Below are positions 28,596-38,428 of a DNA stretch of 64,000 bases, piece by piece; the stretch's first letter is position 1; each line of letters begins with the position of its first letter. The position numbers and the translations under genes are program-made. A model generated the notes under the pieces. The model saw only the letters and a program-made list of their open reading frames with translations, did no database searches and was not told the origin of the DNA. The DNA is from Paraliobacillus zengyii (GTDB lineage: Bacteria; Bacillota; Bacilli; Bacillales; Amphibacillaceae): assembly GCF_003268595.1 (NCBI RefSeq), contig NZ_CP029797.1, forward strand, positions 2,067,501-2,131,500, read 5' to 3'.

Positions 28596-29586
28596 ATTTC
28601 ATGCGTTTTTTTATTTTTTTTGCTATATCTTCAGCGATTAGAGGCCCATGAAATCGACCGTTTTCAATAAATATCTCATTGTTATTAAACCCAGCTGCAA
28701 TAACACCAGCAATATATATATTTTCAACATTTGTTTCCATTGTTTCTTGATTAAATACAGGTCTTCCAGTTGCAATATCTACTTTAATAGCCATTTCTCT
28801 TAGGAAAGATTGATCAGGTTGATAACCAGTCATTGCAAAGACAAAATCTGCTTTTGCATGTTTCCGTTGTGTATGAACAGTAAAGTCTACCGTATCTTTC
28901 TTAATTTCTGTAATAATAGCATTAAATTCCATTGTTATCCTTCCTTTACTTGCTAGTGCAACAAATCCAGGTAATATCCATGGTTTAATGCTATCAGAGT
29001 AATCACTGCCCCGATAAAGTACAGTAATATGCGCCCCAGCTTTATGTAACTCTAACGCTGCATCAACGGCAGAATTTTTTCCACCAATGACGACAACGTT
29101 TTTATTGTAATAAGGATGACTTTCTTTGAAGTAATGACTTACATGGGAAAGTTCTTCCCCTTTTATACCCATTTCATTTGGTTGATCATAGTAACCAGTT
29201 GCAGCAATAACAAAACCAGCTTTGTAAACATTTTGTGAACCATTATTAGTTTCTGTATACAAAAGATAAGCGCCATCTTCATGTTTTACCTTTACTACTC
29301 GTTCGTAACTATTAATACGTAGCTCTCTTCTTCTTGCTACTTCACGATAATAGGCTAACGCTTGATTGCGGACAGGCTTTTTAAATTCTGTAATAAATGG
29401 TATTTCTCCAATTTCTAAACGATCACTGGAACTGAAAAATGTTTGGTGTGTTGGGTATTGATAAATAGCATTCACTACATTCCCCTTTTCAATTAGTAAA
29501 GGGTTAATGCCTTTGTCTTGTAATGCTATAGCTGCTGACATACCACAGGGACCAGCCCCAATAATAATAGCTTGCTCTTCTTGCAT
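28594..29586 (-). CDS. ypdA: Bacillithiol disulfide reductase YpdA (Bdr)
   Basis: FAD- and NADPH-dependent reductase that recycles oxidised bacillithiol. The 330-residue protein has the FAD motif IIGAGPCGMSAAIAL at the N-terminus and the NADPH motif VIGGKNSAVDAALEL in the middle, with ATGYYDQPNEMG between. It lacks the CxxC pair of thioredoxin reductase, as expected for YpdA. The ATG at 29586 was chosen behind GGGGGATC; an upstream start at 29604 lacks a site. It precedes ansA convergently. Confidence 0.93.
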   Translation of the reverse strand: MQEEQAIIIGAGPCGMSAAIALQDKGINPLLIEKGNVVNAIYQYPTHQTFFSSSDRLEIGEIPFITEFKKPVRNQALAYYREVARRRELRINSYERVVKVKHEDGAYLLYTETNNGSQNVYKAGFVIAATGYYDQPNEMGIKGEELSHVSHYFKESHPYYNKNVVVIGGKNSAVDAALELHKAGAHITVLYRGSDYSDSIKPWILPGFVALASKGRITMEFNAIITEIKKDTVDFTVHTQRKHAKADFVFAMTGYQPDQSFLREMAIKVDIATGRPVFNQETMETNVENIYIAGVIAAGFNNNEIFIENGRFHGPLIAEDIAKKIKKRMK

Positions 29587-29613
29587 AGTAGATCCCCCTA
29601 GCAATTATTTCTT

Positions 29614-30198
29614 TTAGTTAGCAAAGTATTTGTTTAATTGTTCTACCGCGTTTTGTGACATAATTGTATTGCCGTATTCAATTAAACGATGGGATGTTAG
29701 AATACTAGGTGAAGCAAACTCGGACAAAATTGCTATAACATGTTCTCGGTTCATATCAACTACCTCTTCATCCGTCAATTCCATATAATAATTTCCGTCA
29801 AATGAATAAACCGTACCGCCTGTTATGCCAACTTGTTCTAAATGTATTGCTAATTGAATCAGATCCTCAAACGATTGGAATAGAAAGATCAATTCTTTAC
29901 TTTCGTCCAACGTTACTTTCATTTCTATAAAATCTTCTTCATCTTCTTCATCTTCAACATCACTTTGTGTTACGATAATTAACATACCCTGTGCTTGCAT
30001 TACGTGAACTTGCACCAATAATACACCTTCTAATTCAAATCCCAATTCATCACTAGCTTCATACATCATATCGTGAAATAAAGCTTGCATTCTGGGTAAA
30101 TCTTTCCATAGATCTTCTTTTGTTAAACCTCTATCAACTAAATCATCAAAAGTCAGAAAAATTTTAAATTGATCAGAAGAAAGTCTTTCTAAACGCAT
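29614..30198 (-). CDS. mecB: MecA-family adaptor protein MecB (YpbH)
   Basis: An adaptor that delivers substrates to the ClpC ATPase. The 194-residue protein begins MRLERLSSDQFKIFLTFDDL and includes LTKEDLWKDLPRMQALFHDMM, which is YpbH rather than MecA. An acidic linker DEEDEEDF (about 83-90) separates the N-terminal substrate-binding part from the C-terminal ClpC-binding domain. It follows the CBS-domain gene across a terminator and ypdA follows it, similar to B. subtilis. Confidence 0.9.
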   Translation of the reverse strand: MRLERLSSDQFKIFLTFDDLVDRGLTKEDLWKDLPRMQALFHDMMYEASDELGFELEGVLLVQVHVMQAQGMLIIVTQSDVEDEEDEEDFIEMKVTLDESKELIFLFQSFEDLIQLAIHLEQVGITGGTVYSFDGNYYMELTDEEVVDMNREHVIAILSEFASPSILTSHRLIEYGNTIMSQNAVEQLNKYFAN

Positions 30199-30322
30199 GT
30201 TAATTACCCCCCTTATTAAATACCTTTATATTGTAATACGTAATTTATATCATAATATGTTATTGTATACGAATTTGTAACGAATACCAACCCATTAATA
30301 AGCAAAAAAATTTAATTGTTTG

Positions 30323-30362
30323 CAAATAAGGTACTTTCATTTAATTAAAAGTACCTTATTTG
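30323..30362 (-). terminator. Hairpin after the CBS/ACT gene
   Basis: CAAATAAGGTACTTT (30323-30337) pairs perfectly with AAAGTACCTTATTTG (30348-30362), a 15-bp stem. The T-run after it on the minus strand is modest. Confidence 0.7.
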
Positions 30363-30424
30363 AAATTATATTATATAGTACAGGTAGCACGATTGAAAGC
30401 AAATAGATTTCAATACAGATGCCT

Positions 30425-31060
30425 TTACATATTCTTAATATCTAAAACACGAAAACCCGCTCTTTCTAATTTACTTTTCAGTTTACTCGTATCTACTTCC
30501 TCATTAACTTTTAAAACAATCCGTCTTGCTAATTTGTCTGTTTCGTCAAATGTTGTTATAGAAATAATATTAGCCTGTAGTTGTTTTAAAATGTCTGCTA
30601 ATCTAGCAAAACGACCTTTTGATTCTTCAGAAGTAAACGCAATACGAACACCCGGTTTCTTCATTCCAAATACACTTTCAAACTGTTCAATTACATCAAA
30701 ACGACTGATTATGCCAAGAAATTTTCTATCATCATTAACAACAGCTAATATCGGAAAGCCTTTAAAAGTTGTTAACGTATTTTCAAATACCTCATCTTCA
30801 GAAATATATACATTATGTTGTGTTAAAATATCTGTTACTTTTTTCGATTCCAGAAAATTAGTTTGATCAGAATTTTCTTGGAAAAACGCCTTATAAATAT
30901 CTTGTTTTGAGATCATTCCTATAAAAATTTTATTCTCATCAACTACAGGCATCGCTTGAATACTTTCTTTATCCATCATTTCTATTGCACTTTTTAATGA
31001 TTTATTTGGAGCTATTACAAAACATTTATGAATTGGTTTCATTGCACTTCTTACAAACAC
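30425..31060 (-). CDS. CBS-CBS-ACT domain protein, AcuB-like
   Basis: A 211-residue protein with two CBS domains (about 1-60 and 70-135) and a C-terminal ACT-like domain (about 140-205). This is the architecture of AcuB, a protein tied to acetoin use in B. subtilis. CBS pairs sense adenylates and ACT domains sense small ligands. The GTG at 31060 follows GAGGTG; an ATG at 31081 would add seven residues with no ribosome site. There are no acuA or acuC genes nearby, so the AcuB function is not supported by context and I leave it unnamed. Confidence 0.75.
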   Translation of the reverse strand: MFVRSAMKPIHKCFVIAPNKSLKSAIEMMDKESIQAMPVVDENKIFIGMISKQDIYKAFFQENSDQTNFLESKKVTDILTQHNVYISEDEVFENTLTTFKGFPILAVVNDDRKFLGIISRFDVIEQFESVFGMKKPGVRIAFTSEESKGRFARLADILKQLQANIISITTFDETDKLARRIVLKVNEEVDTSKLKSKLERAGFRVLDIKNM

Positions 31061-31133
31061 ATTAAACACCTCATTTTTCATTTACTATTTTATTCCGTTT
31101 ATTACGATAAAAAGATGTAATATTTATCATTAT

Positions 31134-31164
31134 ACACATAGGACACGCTTATATGCCATACATT
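31134..31164 (+). promoter_or_regulatory. Probable sigma-E promoter of cotJABC
   Basis: CATACATT (31157-31164) matches the sigma-E -10 consensus in seven of eight positions. ACACATA about 15 bases upstream supplies the -35 ATA. cotJ is sigma-E controlled in B. subtilis. Confidence 0.55.
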
Positions 31165-31201
31165 GTAACATAGTTATTTTTTAGAGAAGGAGGTTCTATA
31201 A

Positions 31202-31426
31202 ATGAATCAAACAAATACTAAATATTACTATCCTTATATCAGTCCGTTTGACCCCTGTCCCCCTATTATAAAAAAGAGTTATTCGACACCCCCTAACTTG
31301 TACATGGGATTTCAACCGCCAAATCTTGCACAATATCCTACAGCGCGTGAAGCACTGTTTGCAGGTACTTTATGGCCCGCACTATTTGATCCTTATCCAC
31401 CTAAGAAAGGGAGAGAACAAACATGA
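31202..31426 (+). CDS. cotJA: Spore coat protein CotJA
   Basis: A 74-residue proline- and tyrosine-rich coat-associated protein. The stretch YPYISPFDPCPPI and the end PALFDPYPPKK are characteristic of CotJA. The ATG follows AAGGAGG by seven bases. It overlaps cotJB by four bases (ATGA). The cotJ operon contributes to inner coat composition in B. subtilis, and a probable sigma-E promoter lies about 40 bases upstream. Confidence 0.92.
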   Translation: MNQTNTKYYYPYISPFDPCPPIIKKSYSTPPNLYMGFQPPNLAQYPTAREALFAGTLWPALFDPYPPKKGREQT

Positions 31427-31692
31427 GCACCCCTAAACAAATGCCTCAACAATACTATGATCTGTTAGAACAAATTCAAGCAATTGATTTTGTTCTAGTT
31501 GAACTTAATTTATATTTAGACACGCATCCCGAAGATATAGATGCTATTCAACAATTTAATCAATGTACATTAGAAAGCAAAAAATTAAAGAAAAATTTCG
31601 AAAAACAGTTTGGACCACTCATGCATTTTGGGAAAAGCTACTCTGGTTATCCATGGAATTGGGATGATGCACCATGGCCTTGGCAAGTGTAA
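31423..31692 (+). CDS. cotJB: Spore coat protein CotJB
   Basis: An 89-residue soluble protein of the CotJB family, with QYYDLLEQIQAIDFVLVELN near the start, LYLDTHPEDIDAI, and the tryptophan-rich end SGYPWNWDDAPWPWQV. It overlaps cotJA and precedes cotJC by 15 bases. The precise role is unknown; it is thought to act with CotJC in the coat. Confidence 0.93.
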   Translation: MSTPKQMPQQYYDLLEQIQAIDFVLVELNLYLDTHPEDIDAIQQFNQCTLESKKLKKNFEKQFGPLMHFGKSYSGYPWNWDDAPWPWQV

Positions 31693-31707
31693 AAGGAGGA
31701 AAACAAT

Positions 31708-32277
31708 TTGTGGTATTATGAAAAGAAATTGCAATATCCAGTTCGCGTAACCGAATGTAATCCACGTTTAGCGAAATATCTTATCGAACAATATGGGGGG
31801 GCTGATGGGGAATTATCCGCGGCTTTACGATACCTAAACCAACGTTATACCATTCCAGATAAAGTAGTAGGTCTCTTAAATGATATTGGTACTGAGGAAT
31901 TTGCTCATTTAGAAATGATAGCCACTATGATATATAAATTAACTAAAGATGCTACCCCAGAGCAAATGGAAAAAGCTGGTTTAGCCGCTCATTATGTTAA
32001 TCATGATAGCGCGTTATATTACCAAAATGCTGCTGGTGCTCCTTGGACTGCTTCCTATATTCAAGCAAAAGGTGATCCGATTGCAGATATCTATGAAGAT
32101 ATTGCAGCAGAAGAAAAAGCACGTGCCACATATCAATGGATTATCAATGTATCGGATGATCCGCAATTAAATGACAGTTTGAAGTTTTTACGTGAACGAG
32201 AAATTGTACATTCTCAACGTTTTAGAGAAGCTGCTCAAATATTAATTGATGAAAAAGATAAAAAACAATTTTTTTAA
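31708..32277 (+). CDS. cotJC: Spore coat manganese catalase CotJC
   Basis: A 189-residue ferritin-like manganese catalase. The metal ligands are visible as glutamates and histidines in GTEEFAHLEM and EEKARATYQ and in the REREIVHSQRF helix. It starts with TTG (MWYYEKKLQYPV) behind AAAGGAGG. It is the last gene of the cotJ operon, ended by a bidirectional terminator. The family is known to detoxify peroxide in the spore coat; activity here is inferred from intact ligands. Confidence 0.93.
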   Translation: MWYYEKKLQYPVRVTECNPRLAKYLIEQYGGADGELSAALRYLNQRYTIPDKVVGLLNDIGTEEFAHLEMIATMIYKLTKDATPEQMEKAGLAAHYVNHDSALYYQNAAGAPWTASYIQAKGDPIADIYEDIAAEEKARATYQWIINVSDDPQLNDSLKFLREREIVHSQRFREAAQILIDEKDKKQFF

Positions 32278-32397
32278 ATAATCCTCACTAAAATAATAGA
32301 CGTAAACATTACAGGTTTCACGCGCTCAAAAAGTATATTACACTTTCTACAGGCACAGGGCAAGTATAGATGAAAGGCAATAATGCTTAGTAATCAA

Positions 32398-32444
32398 TAA
32401 AAAGAACTGAAGGTTTTCATTCTACTATCTTCAGTTCTTTTTCA
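32398..32444. terminator. Bidirectional terminator between cotJC and ypbE
   Basis: AAAAAGAACTGAAG (32399-32412) pairs with CTTCAGTTCTTTTT (32429-32442). T-runs exist on both strands. The stem overlaps the last codons of ypbE. The rest of 32278-32397 shows nothing else. Confidence 0.85.
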
Positions 32445-33025
32445 TTGGGTAAAAAAAGTTTTTGACCCGGTGTGATAACATTTGAATCTAACTCATTCAA
32501 TACACGTAAAGAACTAACAACGCTTGTTCTTTGATAATAATTTTCTGCAATTGAAATTAATGTATCACTTTCTGTTACATGATAGTATCTGCCAGTCACT
32601 TCAACAAATTCGTTCTCATTGGTATCCTTCACTATAGAAATAGTCACTTCGTTCGATAAATCTTGATTTATCGGAATAACCGTAACTGTTTCCCCTCCAG
32701 GAAGTGAATAGACTGCATTCTCTTCATTAACCGATTTAAACCATTCTTCTCCCCATACCTGATATGTTAAAACTAAACCTACAATAATAATAAATAAGAC
32801 CATTAAAAAACGAATAAACAAAAAATTTATCTTCCATTTTGTTTTTGCTTTTTTATCTGCATGTACGTAGCTCCGTGGTGGTAAATCTAAAATATCAATG
32901 TTTGGCTCATCTTCCTCTAATTTTTCAGGAGTAGCACTTGGTTGTTCAGTAGCAGTAGAGTCACGTTGAATTTGATTCATTTGCTCGCGTAGTCTCATTG
33001 CTTGATCTTCTCTATAGTCACTCAT
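32417..33025 (-). CDS. ypbE: LysM-domain membrane protein YpbE
   Basis: A 202-residue protein with an acidic, glutamine-rich cytoplasmic N-terminus (1-70). It has a single membrane helix (about 72-95, FLFIRFLMVLFIIIVGLVL), an extracytoplasmic stretch, and a C-terminal LysM domain (about 148-196, HVTESDTLISIAENYYQRTS). The LysM domain should bind peptidoglycan. It is the last gene of ypbB-recS-ypbD-ypbE, overlapping ypbD by eight bases. The role is unknown. Confidence 0.88.
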   Translation of the reverse strand: MSDYREDQAMRLREQMNQIQRDSTATEQPSATPEKLEEDEPNIDILDLPPRSYVHADKKAKTKWKINFLFIRFLMVLFIIIVGLVLTYQVWGEEWFKSVNEENAVYSLPGGETVTVIPINQDLSNEVTISIVKDTNENEFVEVTGRYYHVTESDTLISIAENYYQRTSVVSSLRVLNELDSNVITPGQKLFLPNEKELKIVE

Positions 33026-33605
33026 CTTTAACCCCTCCTAAAAAACGTAAGTATAAAGCTAAACTGCAGTCAATAACAAAATGCATGATGATCGTTACAC
33101 CAAGATTATTTGTAATTTCAAACATAAAACCAATATAGAAACTTAGCATAACAACACTAATAAATAAAACAGGCTTAAACAAATACCGGATATGAATAAA
33201 AGCAAATAGTAAACTCGTTGCGATATAGCCAATACTAGGCTGCAATACCCCACGAAACAATACCTCTTCTGCTATTGCAACAAACATTGTTAACATAATA
33301 ATTTGGTAGATATTACTTCCTCTAAATATTTTTTCGTTAATACCGCCATCATCCCAATAGCGTTTAGGCAGGGTCTTATACATAACCATATCGATTATCA
33401 CAACAATAAAACCTGGTAGTAAACCATACAGCATTATTTCAGTGACAGACCCCTCAAACAGTTCTGAAAAAAAGGTAAATGAACCATAAATAAACCAAGC
33501 ACAGATAAGACTTATAATAAGCAGGAGACTTTGTGATATATAAACTTGTTGTCTGACTTGTTTACTAGTCATAGTAGCAATAATAGCTGCTTGTTTATTT
33601 TTCAT
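33018..33605 (-). CDS. ypbD: CPBP-family intramembrane metalloprotease YpbD
   Basis: A 195-residue polytopic membrane protein of the CAAX/CPBP protease family. The conserved active-site motifs are visible: VAIAEEVLFRGVLQ (EExxxR), FAFIHIR (FxxxH) and HFVIDCSLALYLRFLGG. About five membrane segments. It overlaps recS by four bases and ypbE by eight. Neither substrate nor pathway is known. Order matches B. subtilis. Confidence 0.9.
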   Translation of the reverse strand: MKNKQAAIIATMTSKQVRQQVYISQSLLLIISLICAWFIYGSFTFFSELFEGSVTEIMLYGLLPGFIVVIIDMVMYKTLPKRYWDDGGINEKIFRGSNIYQIIMLTMFVAIAEEVLFRGVLQPSIGYIATSLLFAFIHIRYLFKPVLFISVVMLSFYIGFMFEITNNLGVTIIMHFVIDCSLALYLRFLGGVKDE

Positions 33606-35131
33606 TTACTTCCCTCTCGAAAAAACAAATTTGCTAATTCGATCTCCCAACTACTTTCTATAAGTTGCTTTGATTCAATGATTGGTTCCCATTTATTAAA
33701 TTCAAAATCACAGTAATCACAGCAGAGATACTTTGCTTTTGAACAATTAGGTTGAAACGCTTGATATAATCGTTCTCTTCTACAAGACTCACAGGTAACC
33801 CATGTTAACATTTCATCTAATTTGTTTATTTTGTAGTTTGTTCTTTCTATAATTCTTTGTGTTATTACGTCAACTATTTCTCTCTTCTTATCATATATCG
33901 GCAAAATACGATTTTCTTTAATCATATCATGTTTTTCTAGTTGATAATGTAAAAATCGCCATTGTGTCTCATTTATTTGAAACTCTTCTAATAATAATGG
34001 GCTACCTAAATCAATAGACTTTTCTGATCTTGCTAGTGAATCAAGTCTATTGATAATTATAGGAATTTGTTCAGTTGTTGGCAACTCTGACTCAATTAAG
34101 CGCTTTGGTAAAATATCATCGTAAGGTGCATGCAATACTAGACTGACACTAGACAATCCATCTCTACCTGCCCTACCAATTTCTTGAATAAATGATTCAA
34201 TTTGCGTTGGAATATGATAGTGTACTACGAGACGTACATTTGATTTATCAATACCCATTCCAAATGCACTCGTACAACATATGACATCTAATTGATTCTC
34301 CATAAATTGCTGTTGAATTAAAATGCGATCTACTTGTTCCATCCCACCGTGATAAAAGGCAATACGAAGTTCCGTTAGACTATCTCTTAACTGACTTGCA
34401 ACAAACTCAGCTTCCTTTTTACTGGAGAAATAAATCATAGTTGGAACTGGGAATTTCCCTAATAATCTTTTTAAATAGTTTACTTTTTCTTGTTTTGATT
34501 GAAGAGCTTGAACTGTAAACGCAATATTATCTCGATCCATTGGATAGACATGCTTATTTAAATGAGCGTTATTCAATTGTTTAGCAATATCCTTTTGAAC
34601 TTCAGGTGTTGCTGTTGCGCTCAGTGCTAATATCGGTGGATTATTCAACGCTTCTATAACCGGGTTTAGTTTAAGGTAATCAGGTCTGAATTCATGTCCC
34701 CATTGAGATATGCAATGTGCTTCATCAATAACAAACAGCGATATTTTCAATCTTTTTAATCGCTCCAATAAACGATCGTTTTGTAACATTTCTGGTGAAA
34801 GATAGATTAATTTATAAGAATCCAATTGATCAAATAAAAAGTGTCTTTCCTTGTGGTCAACAAAACTATTTATTGCTACAACCTGCTTAAATCCCCTTGC
34901 TTTTAACTGTTTTACTTGGTCTGACATAAGAGATAGAAGTGGCGATACGACAATGACGGTGTTATCTCCCTTAATAGCAGGAATTTGATAACAAATTGAT
35001 TTCCCTGAACCTGTAGGTAAAACCCCTAAGACATTATTCCCCGCTAAAACATCTTCAATAATTTCCTTTTGTCCAGTTCGAAAAGCATTATAGCCAAAAT
35101 ACTCTTGTAATAGCTTTTCTAATTGACTCAT
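33602..35131 (-). CDS. recS: RecQ-family ATP-dependent DNA helicase RecS
   Basis: A 3'-5' DNA helicase of 509 residues with motif I VLPTGSGKSICYQIP, the DEAH box VIDEAHCISQWGHEF, SATATPEVQKDI, and GRAGRDG in the second RecA domain. A four-cysteine zinc site follows in the C-terminal part (CESCRRER, CSKAKYLCCDYC). It lacks the RQC winged helix and HRDC of longer RecQ, as in B. subtilis RecS. Overlaps ypbB and ypbD by four bases each, showing tight operon coupling. Confidence 0.93.
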   Translation of the reverse strand: MSQLEKLLQEYFGYNAFRTGQKEIIEDVLAGNNVLGVLPTGSGKSICYQIPAIKGDNTVIVVSPLLSLMSDQVKQLKARGFKQVVAINSFVDHKERHFLFDQLDSYKLIYLSPEMLQNDRLLERLKRLKISLFVIDEAHCISQWGHEFRPDYLKLNPVIEALNNPPILALSATATPEVQKDIAKQLNNAHLNKHVYPMDRDNIAFTVQALQSKQEKVNYLKRLLGKFPVPTMIYFSSKKEAEFVASQLRDSLTELRIAFYHGGMEQVDRILIQQQFMENQLDVICCTSAFGMGIDKSNVRLVVHYHIPTQIESFIQEIGRAGRDGLSSVSLVLHAPYDDILPKRLIESELPTTEQIPIIINRLDSLARSEKSIDLGSPLLLEEFQINETQWRFLHYQLEKHDMIKENRILPIYDKKREIVDVITQRIIERTNYKINKLDEMLTWVTCESCRRERLYQAFQPNCSKAKYLCCDYCDFEFNKWEPIIESKQLIESSWEIELANLFFREGSK

Positions 35132-36195
35132 TTCAATAAATCCTCCTTCTGCACAAGATCAGCATATGTTAATACGAGGCGAATTTGAAAATAACTAAAA
35201 TTATTTCCTGCCATTTCTTTGATTTGTTTTAATTTTACTGTTTTATTATTTCTTATTGCAGCAAGTATTATTGTAAATGACTCTTGATCAACATAAGGCT
35301 TAATTGAAAAGTCGGGATCAATATAAGCAATTTCAACAATATGATCTTCTATAGTATTTATTTTCAGTTGTCTAATTTGGGAAATTTGCTCAACATCGAA
35401 TCCTTTTTTTACTAAAATAAACGTTTTTTCTGCTGAATTCGTAATGAATTTCTTCGATGTCTTTGTAAATTGATAAAATACCGGTAAATATATCAATTCA
35501 TTTTCTCGTTCCTGTAGATAAGTTAGTAATTTATGTAGGGTAATAGTTAAATATAAATGCATATCGATAGGAGTTGTCTGATTCTTTCTTGCTAATTGAT
35601 CCAACGTTAAGCCGATCTTTTGATAACCTGTTAATCGATCTACAAATAATTGTGCTAATTCTGGATTAATTGTTTTGAGAAATCTAGATAATTCACGATA
35701 CACACCAGCTAACCATTGGTCCGATTCATCTCTATGCATTTGAAAATGTTTCTTCACCCATGCTTGTATGTCTTTTTGATCGGTAATGGCAACAAAGTAG
35801 CCCTTTTGCCGAGCCATATTTGTATAGGTTTGAATCCACAATTGTAGTCGTAGCCAAAATAAATCACTGATTCGATCAAAGATAAAGCCATTTAATTGAT
35901 GAATAGGGTAGCTATCAATTCTTATATTTAAATACGTTTCACCACTTCGCGTGATACTTGCATTATTTTGTTGATCCACTGTAATATAGTTATCAATAAT
36001 AAGGGATTTAATTTCCTGCTCAAAGTAGTTTCTATCTAAATGCTTACAAATACCGAAATATCTGGTTATTTTATAGAGTTTAGCATCTTGTAAAGTTTGT
36101 ATCGAACGCTTTCCAACTAAGAGATGAAAAATAGAAGCAGTACTTCGTTCCATACTTATACTGGCTATACAGTCTAGTAAGATTGACCTGAACAT
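35128..36195 (-). CDS. ypbB: YpbB, helix-turn-helix protein coupled to RecS
   Basis: A 355-residue soluble protein with a C-terminal helix-turn-helix region (about 255-350, SQIRQLKINTIEDHIVEIAY) like the HTH_40 domain found after some RecQ helicases. It always precedes recS and may act as its DNA-binding partner; that is inference from fused architectures in other species. It is the first gene of its operon and divergent from the ferredoxin gene. No enzymatic motif is seen. Confidence 0.87.
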   Translation of the reverse strand: MFRSILLDCIASISMERSTASIFHLLVGKRSIQTLQDAKLYKITRYFGICKHLDRNYFEQEIKSLIIDNYITVDQQNNASITRSGETYLNIRIDSYPIHQLNGFIFDRISDLFWLRLQLWIQTYTNMARQKGYFVAITDQKDIQAWVKKHFQMHRDESDQWLAGVYRELSRFLKTINPELAQLFVDRLTGYQKIGLTLDQLARKNQTTPIDMHLYLTITLHKLLTYLQERENELIYLPVFYQFTKTSKKFITNSAEKTFILVKKGFDVEQISQIRQLKINTIEDHIVEIAYIDPDFSIKPYVDQESFTIILAAIRNNKTVKLKQIKEMAGNNFSYFQIRLVLTYADLVQKEDLLK

Positions 36196-36326
36196 ATACT
36201 TTAACTCCTTTTTTAAAAATAGTCAGGGAATGTATTCTTTATCTCCTCCTACACTCTCATTGCAAAAATAAGTATTCCCACTTAAAATAGTAAAGGAAGA
36301 CATACTTTTTATAGATCATGAAATAG

Positions 36327-36596
<270 letters not shown>

Positions 36597-36610
36597 TTCC
36601 TTATCATTCA

Positions 36611-36650
36611 AAAAGTGAAGGTACCAATATCAATTGGAACCTTCACTTTT
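36611..36650. terminator. Bidirectional terminator between fer and rsiX
   Basis: AAAAGTGAAGGTACCAAT (36611-36628) pairs with ATTGGAACCTTCACTTTT (36633-36650), 18 bp with one mismatch and a four-base loop. Confidence 0.9.
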
Positions 36651-36670
36651 ATGTTTATACTTCTCGGTGA

Positions 36671-37831
36671 TCAGTGTAAGACAAGGGGATTAACCCCATC
36701 CGGTACCGGAATAGCTTCCTGAAGTCTGTATTCGCCTACTACTTCACTATCAATTGGGATATCGAATTCCACACTTCTATAGCCAAATGTTTTAGCTGTT
36801 ATTAGAATCGCTTCAATCATCGACATGGTTAGCTGATTATCAGCAAAGTCAGTTGACTCTGAAAATGAAATCAGTATGTCCTCAGTGCTCTTCTCTTCTA
36901 AGTTAAAACTGGTATCTTTTGGAATAGTTGCTTCGATATACTGTCCCTCATCCATTTGCATAAGAGTTAATGCTTCGTTTATAGATACTATTTCATTAAC
37001 ACTAGTAGGTATAAGTAACTTATCTCGATCTTCATACTGATAAATTTTATAAACTTGGTTTTTAATCTCACTTAAAGGGAATTTATCTAGCTCTCCAAAT
37101 GGCCCCAAGGTTACTGGATCCATAGATTCTGTTTGTGTAATAATATTAGTAATCCCATATGGTGTGAACATGAGATTCAACATTTTTTGAAACATATTTG
37201 CGTTACTAGAGCCTGGAGGAAATTCATATGCATCTGAAACCGTCATAAAAAGTTGTTTATTATTATCAGTAAACTCAAACACAATATCTTCAAATGGGAA
37301 AGTTTTTATTCCAGCATCTACTACTAAGTCTCCAACAAAACTGTTAATTCGGTTATAATAATCATTTGGTTCTCCTGTTGAAGTAGAATCAACTAATGTG
37401 ATTGGTATAGCATATTGATAATTTTGATCAGCTACTGCTAGTGTAAACATTTGTTCTTGTTCAAATTCTTTGTAATATAACATACTTTCCATATCTACCA
37501 CTGCATCATCTATGATCATACTATTTTCACTTGAATCCCCTGAAATAGCTTCTTCTTGTGAGGTTACTTTATCTCCATTATCTTCTATTTGTTCTGCACG
37601 TTCAAACTCTGTTGTATTGGAACTTCGTATAAAAATAAAAACTAAAGAAAAAGCGGCGATTAAAGCCAGAGAAGGAATAATCCAGGATCGATTTTGCTTA
37701 GATTTTGGCGTTGAATTTAGTTTTTGTTGGATATTGCTATACAAGTGCTCTTTTGATTGATGATCATGTATTTTTGGCATTTCTTTTAGTTTTTGTTCTA
37801 AATCTGTTTCACCTAACCTCTGTTGATCCAT
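36671..37831 (-). CDS. rsiX: Anti-sigma factor RsiX
   Basis: Membrane protein of 386 residues that holds SigX inactive. The cytoplasmic N-terminus (1-46) should bind SigX. One membrane helix lies at about 47-68 (WIIPSLALIAAFSLVFIFI), followed by an acidic, poorly conserved linker and a large extracellular domain (about 110-386) containing GerMN-like sequence. It starts five bases after sigX. Both genes lie beside resE as in B. subtilis, separated here by the cobalamin operon. Confidence 0.9.
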   Translation of the reverse strand: MDQQRLGETDLEQKLKEMPKIHDHQSKEHLYSNIQQKLNSTPKSKQNRSWIIPSLALIAAFSLVFIFIRSSNTTEFERAEQIEDNGDKVTSQEEAISGDSSENSMIIDDAVVDMESMLYYKEFEQEQMFTLAVADQNYQYAIPITLVDSTSTGEPNDYYNRINSFVGDLVVDAGIKTFPFEDIVFEFTDNNKQLFMTVSDAYEFPPGSSNANMFQKMLNLMFTPYGITNIITQTESMDPVTLGPFGELDKFPLSEIKNQVYKIYQYEDRDKLLIPTSVNEIVSINEALTLMQMDEGQYIEATIPKDTSFNLEEKSTEDILISFSESTDFADNQLTMSMIEAILITAKTFGYRSVEFDIPIDSEVVGEYRLQEAIPVPDGVNPLVLH

Positions 37832-37836
37832 GATTA

Positions 37837-38361
37837 TTACCCCCTCTCTTGTTGATCTCGTAGTAGTGTTTGTAATTTTTTAAGCGCTCGATGTTGTGTA
37901 GTTTTCACCTTACTAGTTGAACAACCCATAATATCAGCTGTTTCTTGAATGGTTAAAGATTGCAAATAACGTAATATTAATACCTGTTTTTGATCTAGAC
38001 TACACTTATCTAACTGATAATAAATATCCTTTAATTCCTCATCAAGAATAACAATCTCTTCAGGTAACCGGGAAGTGTCCTTAAAATCAGACGCCTGTTT
38101 ATTGAAATTTAAAAAGTCTATTAGTCGCTGTTTATTTCGTGTTTGTTTTCTAAAAGAATCCATTGTTGTATGTCTTGCAATAGAAAACAACCATGTTTTT
38201 TCGGAACTTTCACCTCGAAAAGAATCATATGATTTTAGAACTTTGATATACACTTCTTGAATAAGATCTTCAGCCAAAGACTTATCTTTGACCATATAAA
38301 AGATATATTGAAATAAATCTTGATGATATTTATTATATATGTCTTCAAACGTGGTCTTCAT
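37837..38361 (-). CDS. sigX: ECF sigma factor SigX
   Basis: Extracytoplasmic-function sigma factor, 174 residues. Region 2 begins YNKYHQDLFQYIFYMVKDKS and contains WLFSIARHTTMDSFRKQ; region 4 contains TIQETADIMGCSTSKVKTTQ. In B. subtilis SigX controls cell-envelope modification and membrane lipid genes. It is followed by its anti-sigma rsiX. It is about 20 residues shorter at the C-terminus than the B. subtilis protein. Confidence 0.93.
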   Translation of the reverse strand: MKTTFEDIYNKYHQDLFQYIFYMVKDKSLAEDLIQEVYIKVLKSYDSFRGESSEKTWLFSIARHTTMDSFRKQTRNKQRLIDFLNFNKQASDFKDTSRLPEEIVILDEELKDIYYQLDKCSLDQKQVLILRYLQSLTIQETADIMGCSTSKVKTTQHRALKKLQTLLRDQQERG

Positions 38362-38428
38362 TTATAAGACCTCCCGTCCTAGTATATTAGTCGTCAGTTA
38401 TGACAAAAGGTTACACAATTTCGTTTAT

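Noticed and set aside
30360..30866. A 168-codon plus-strand frame opposite the CBS/ACT gene
   Set aside because: No family resemblance and no ribosome site; the antisense gene explains the open frame.
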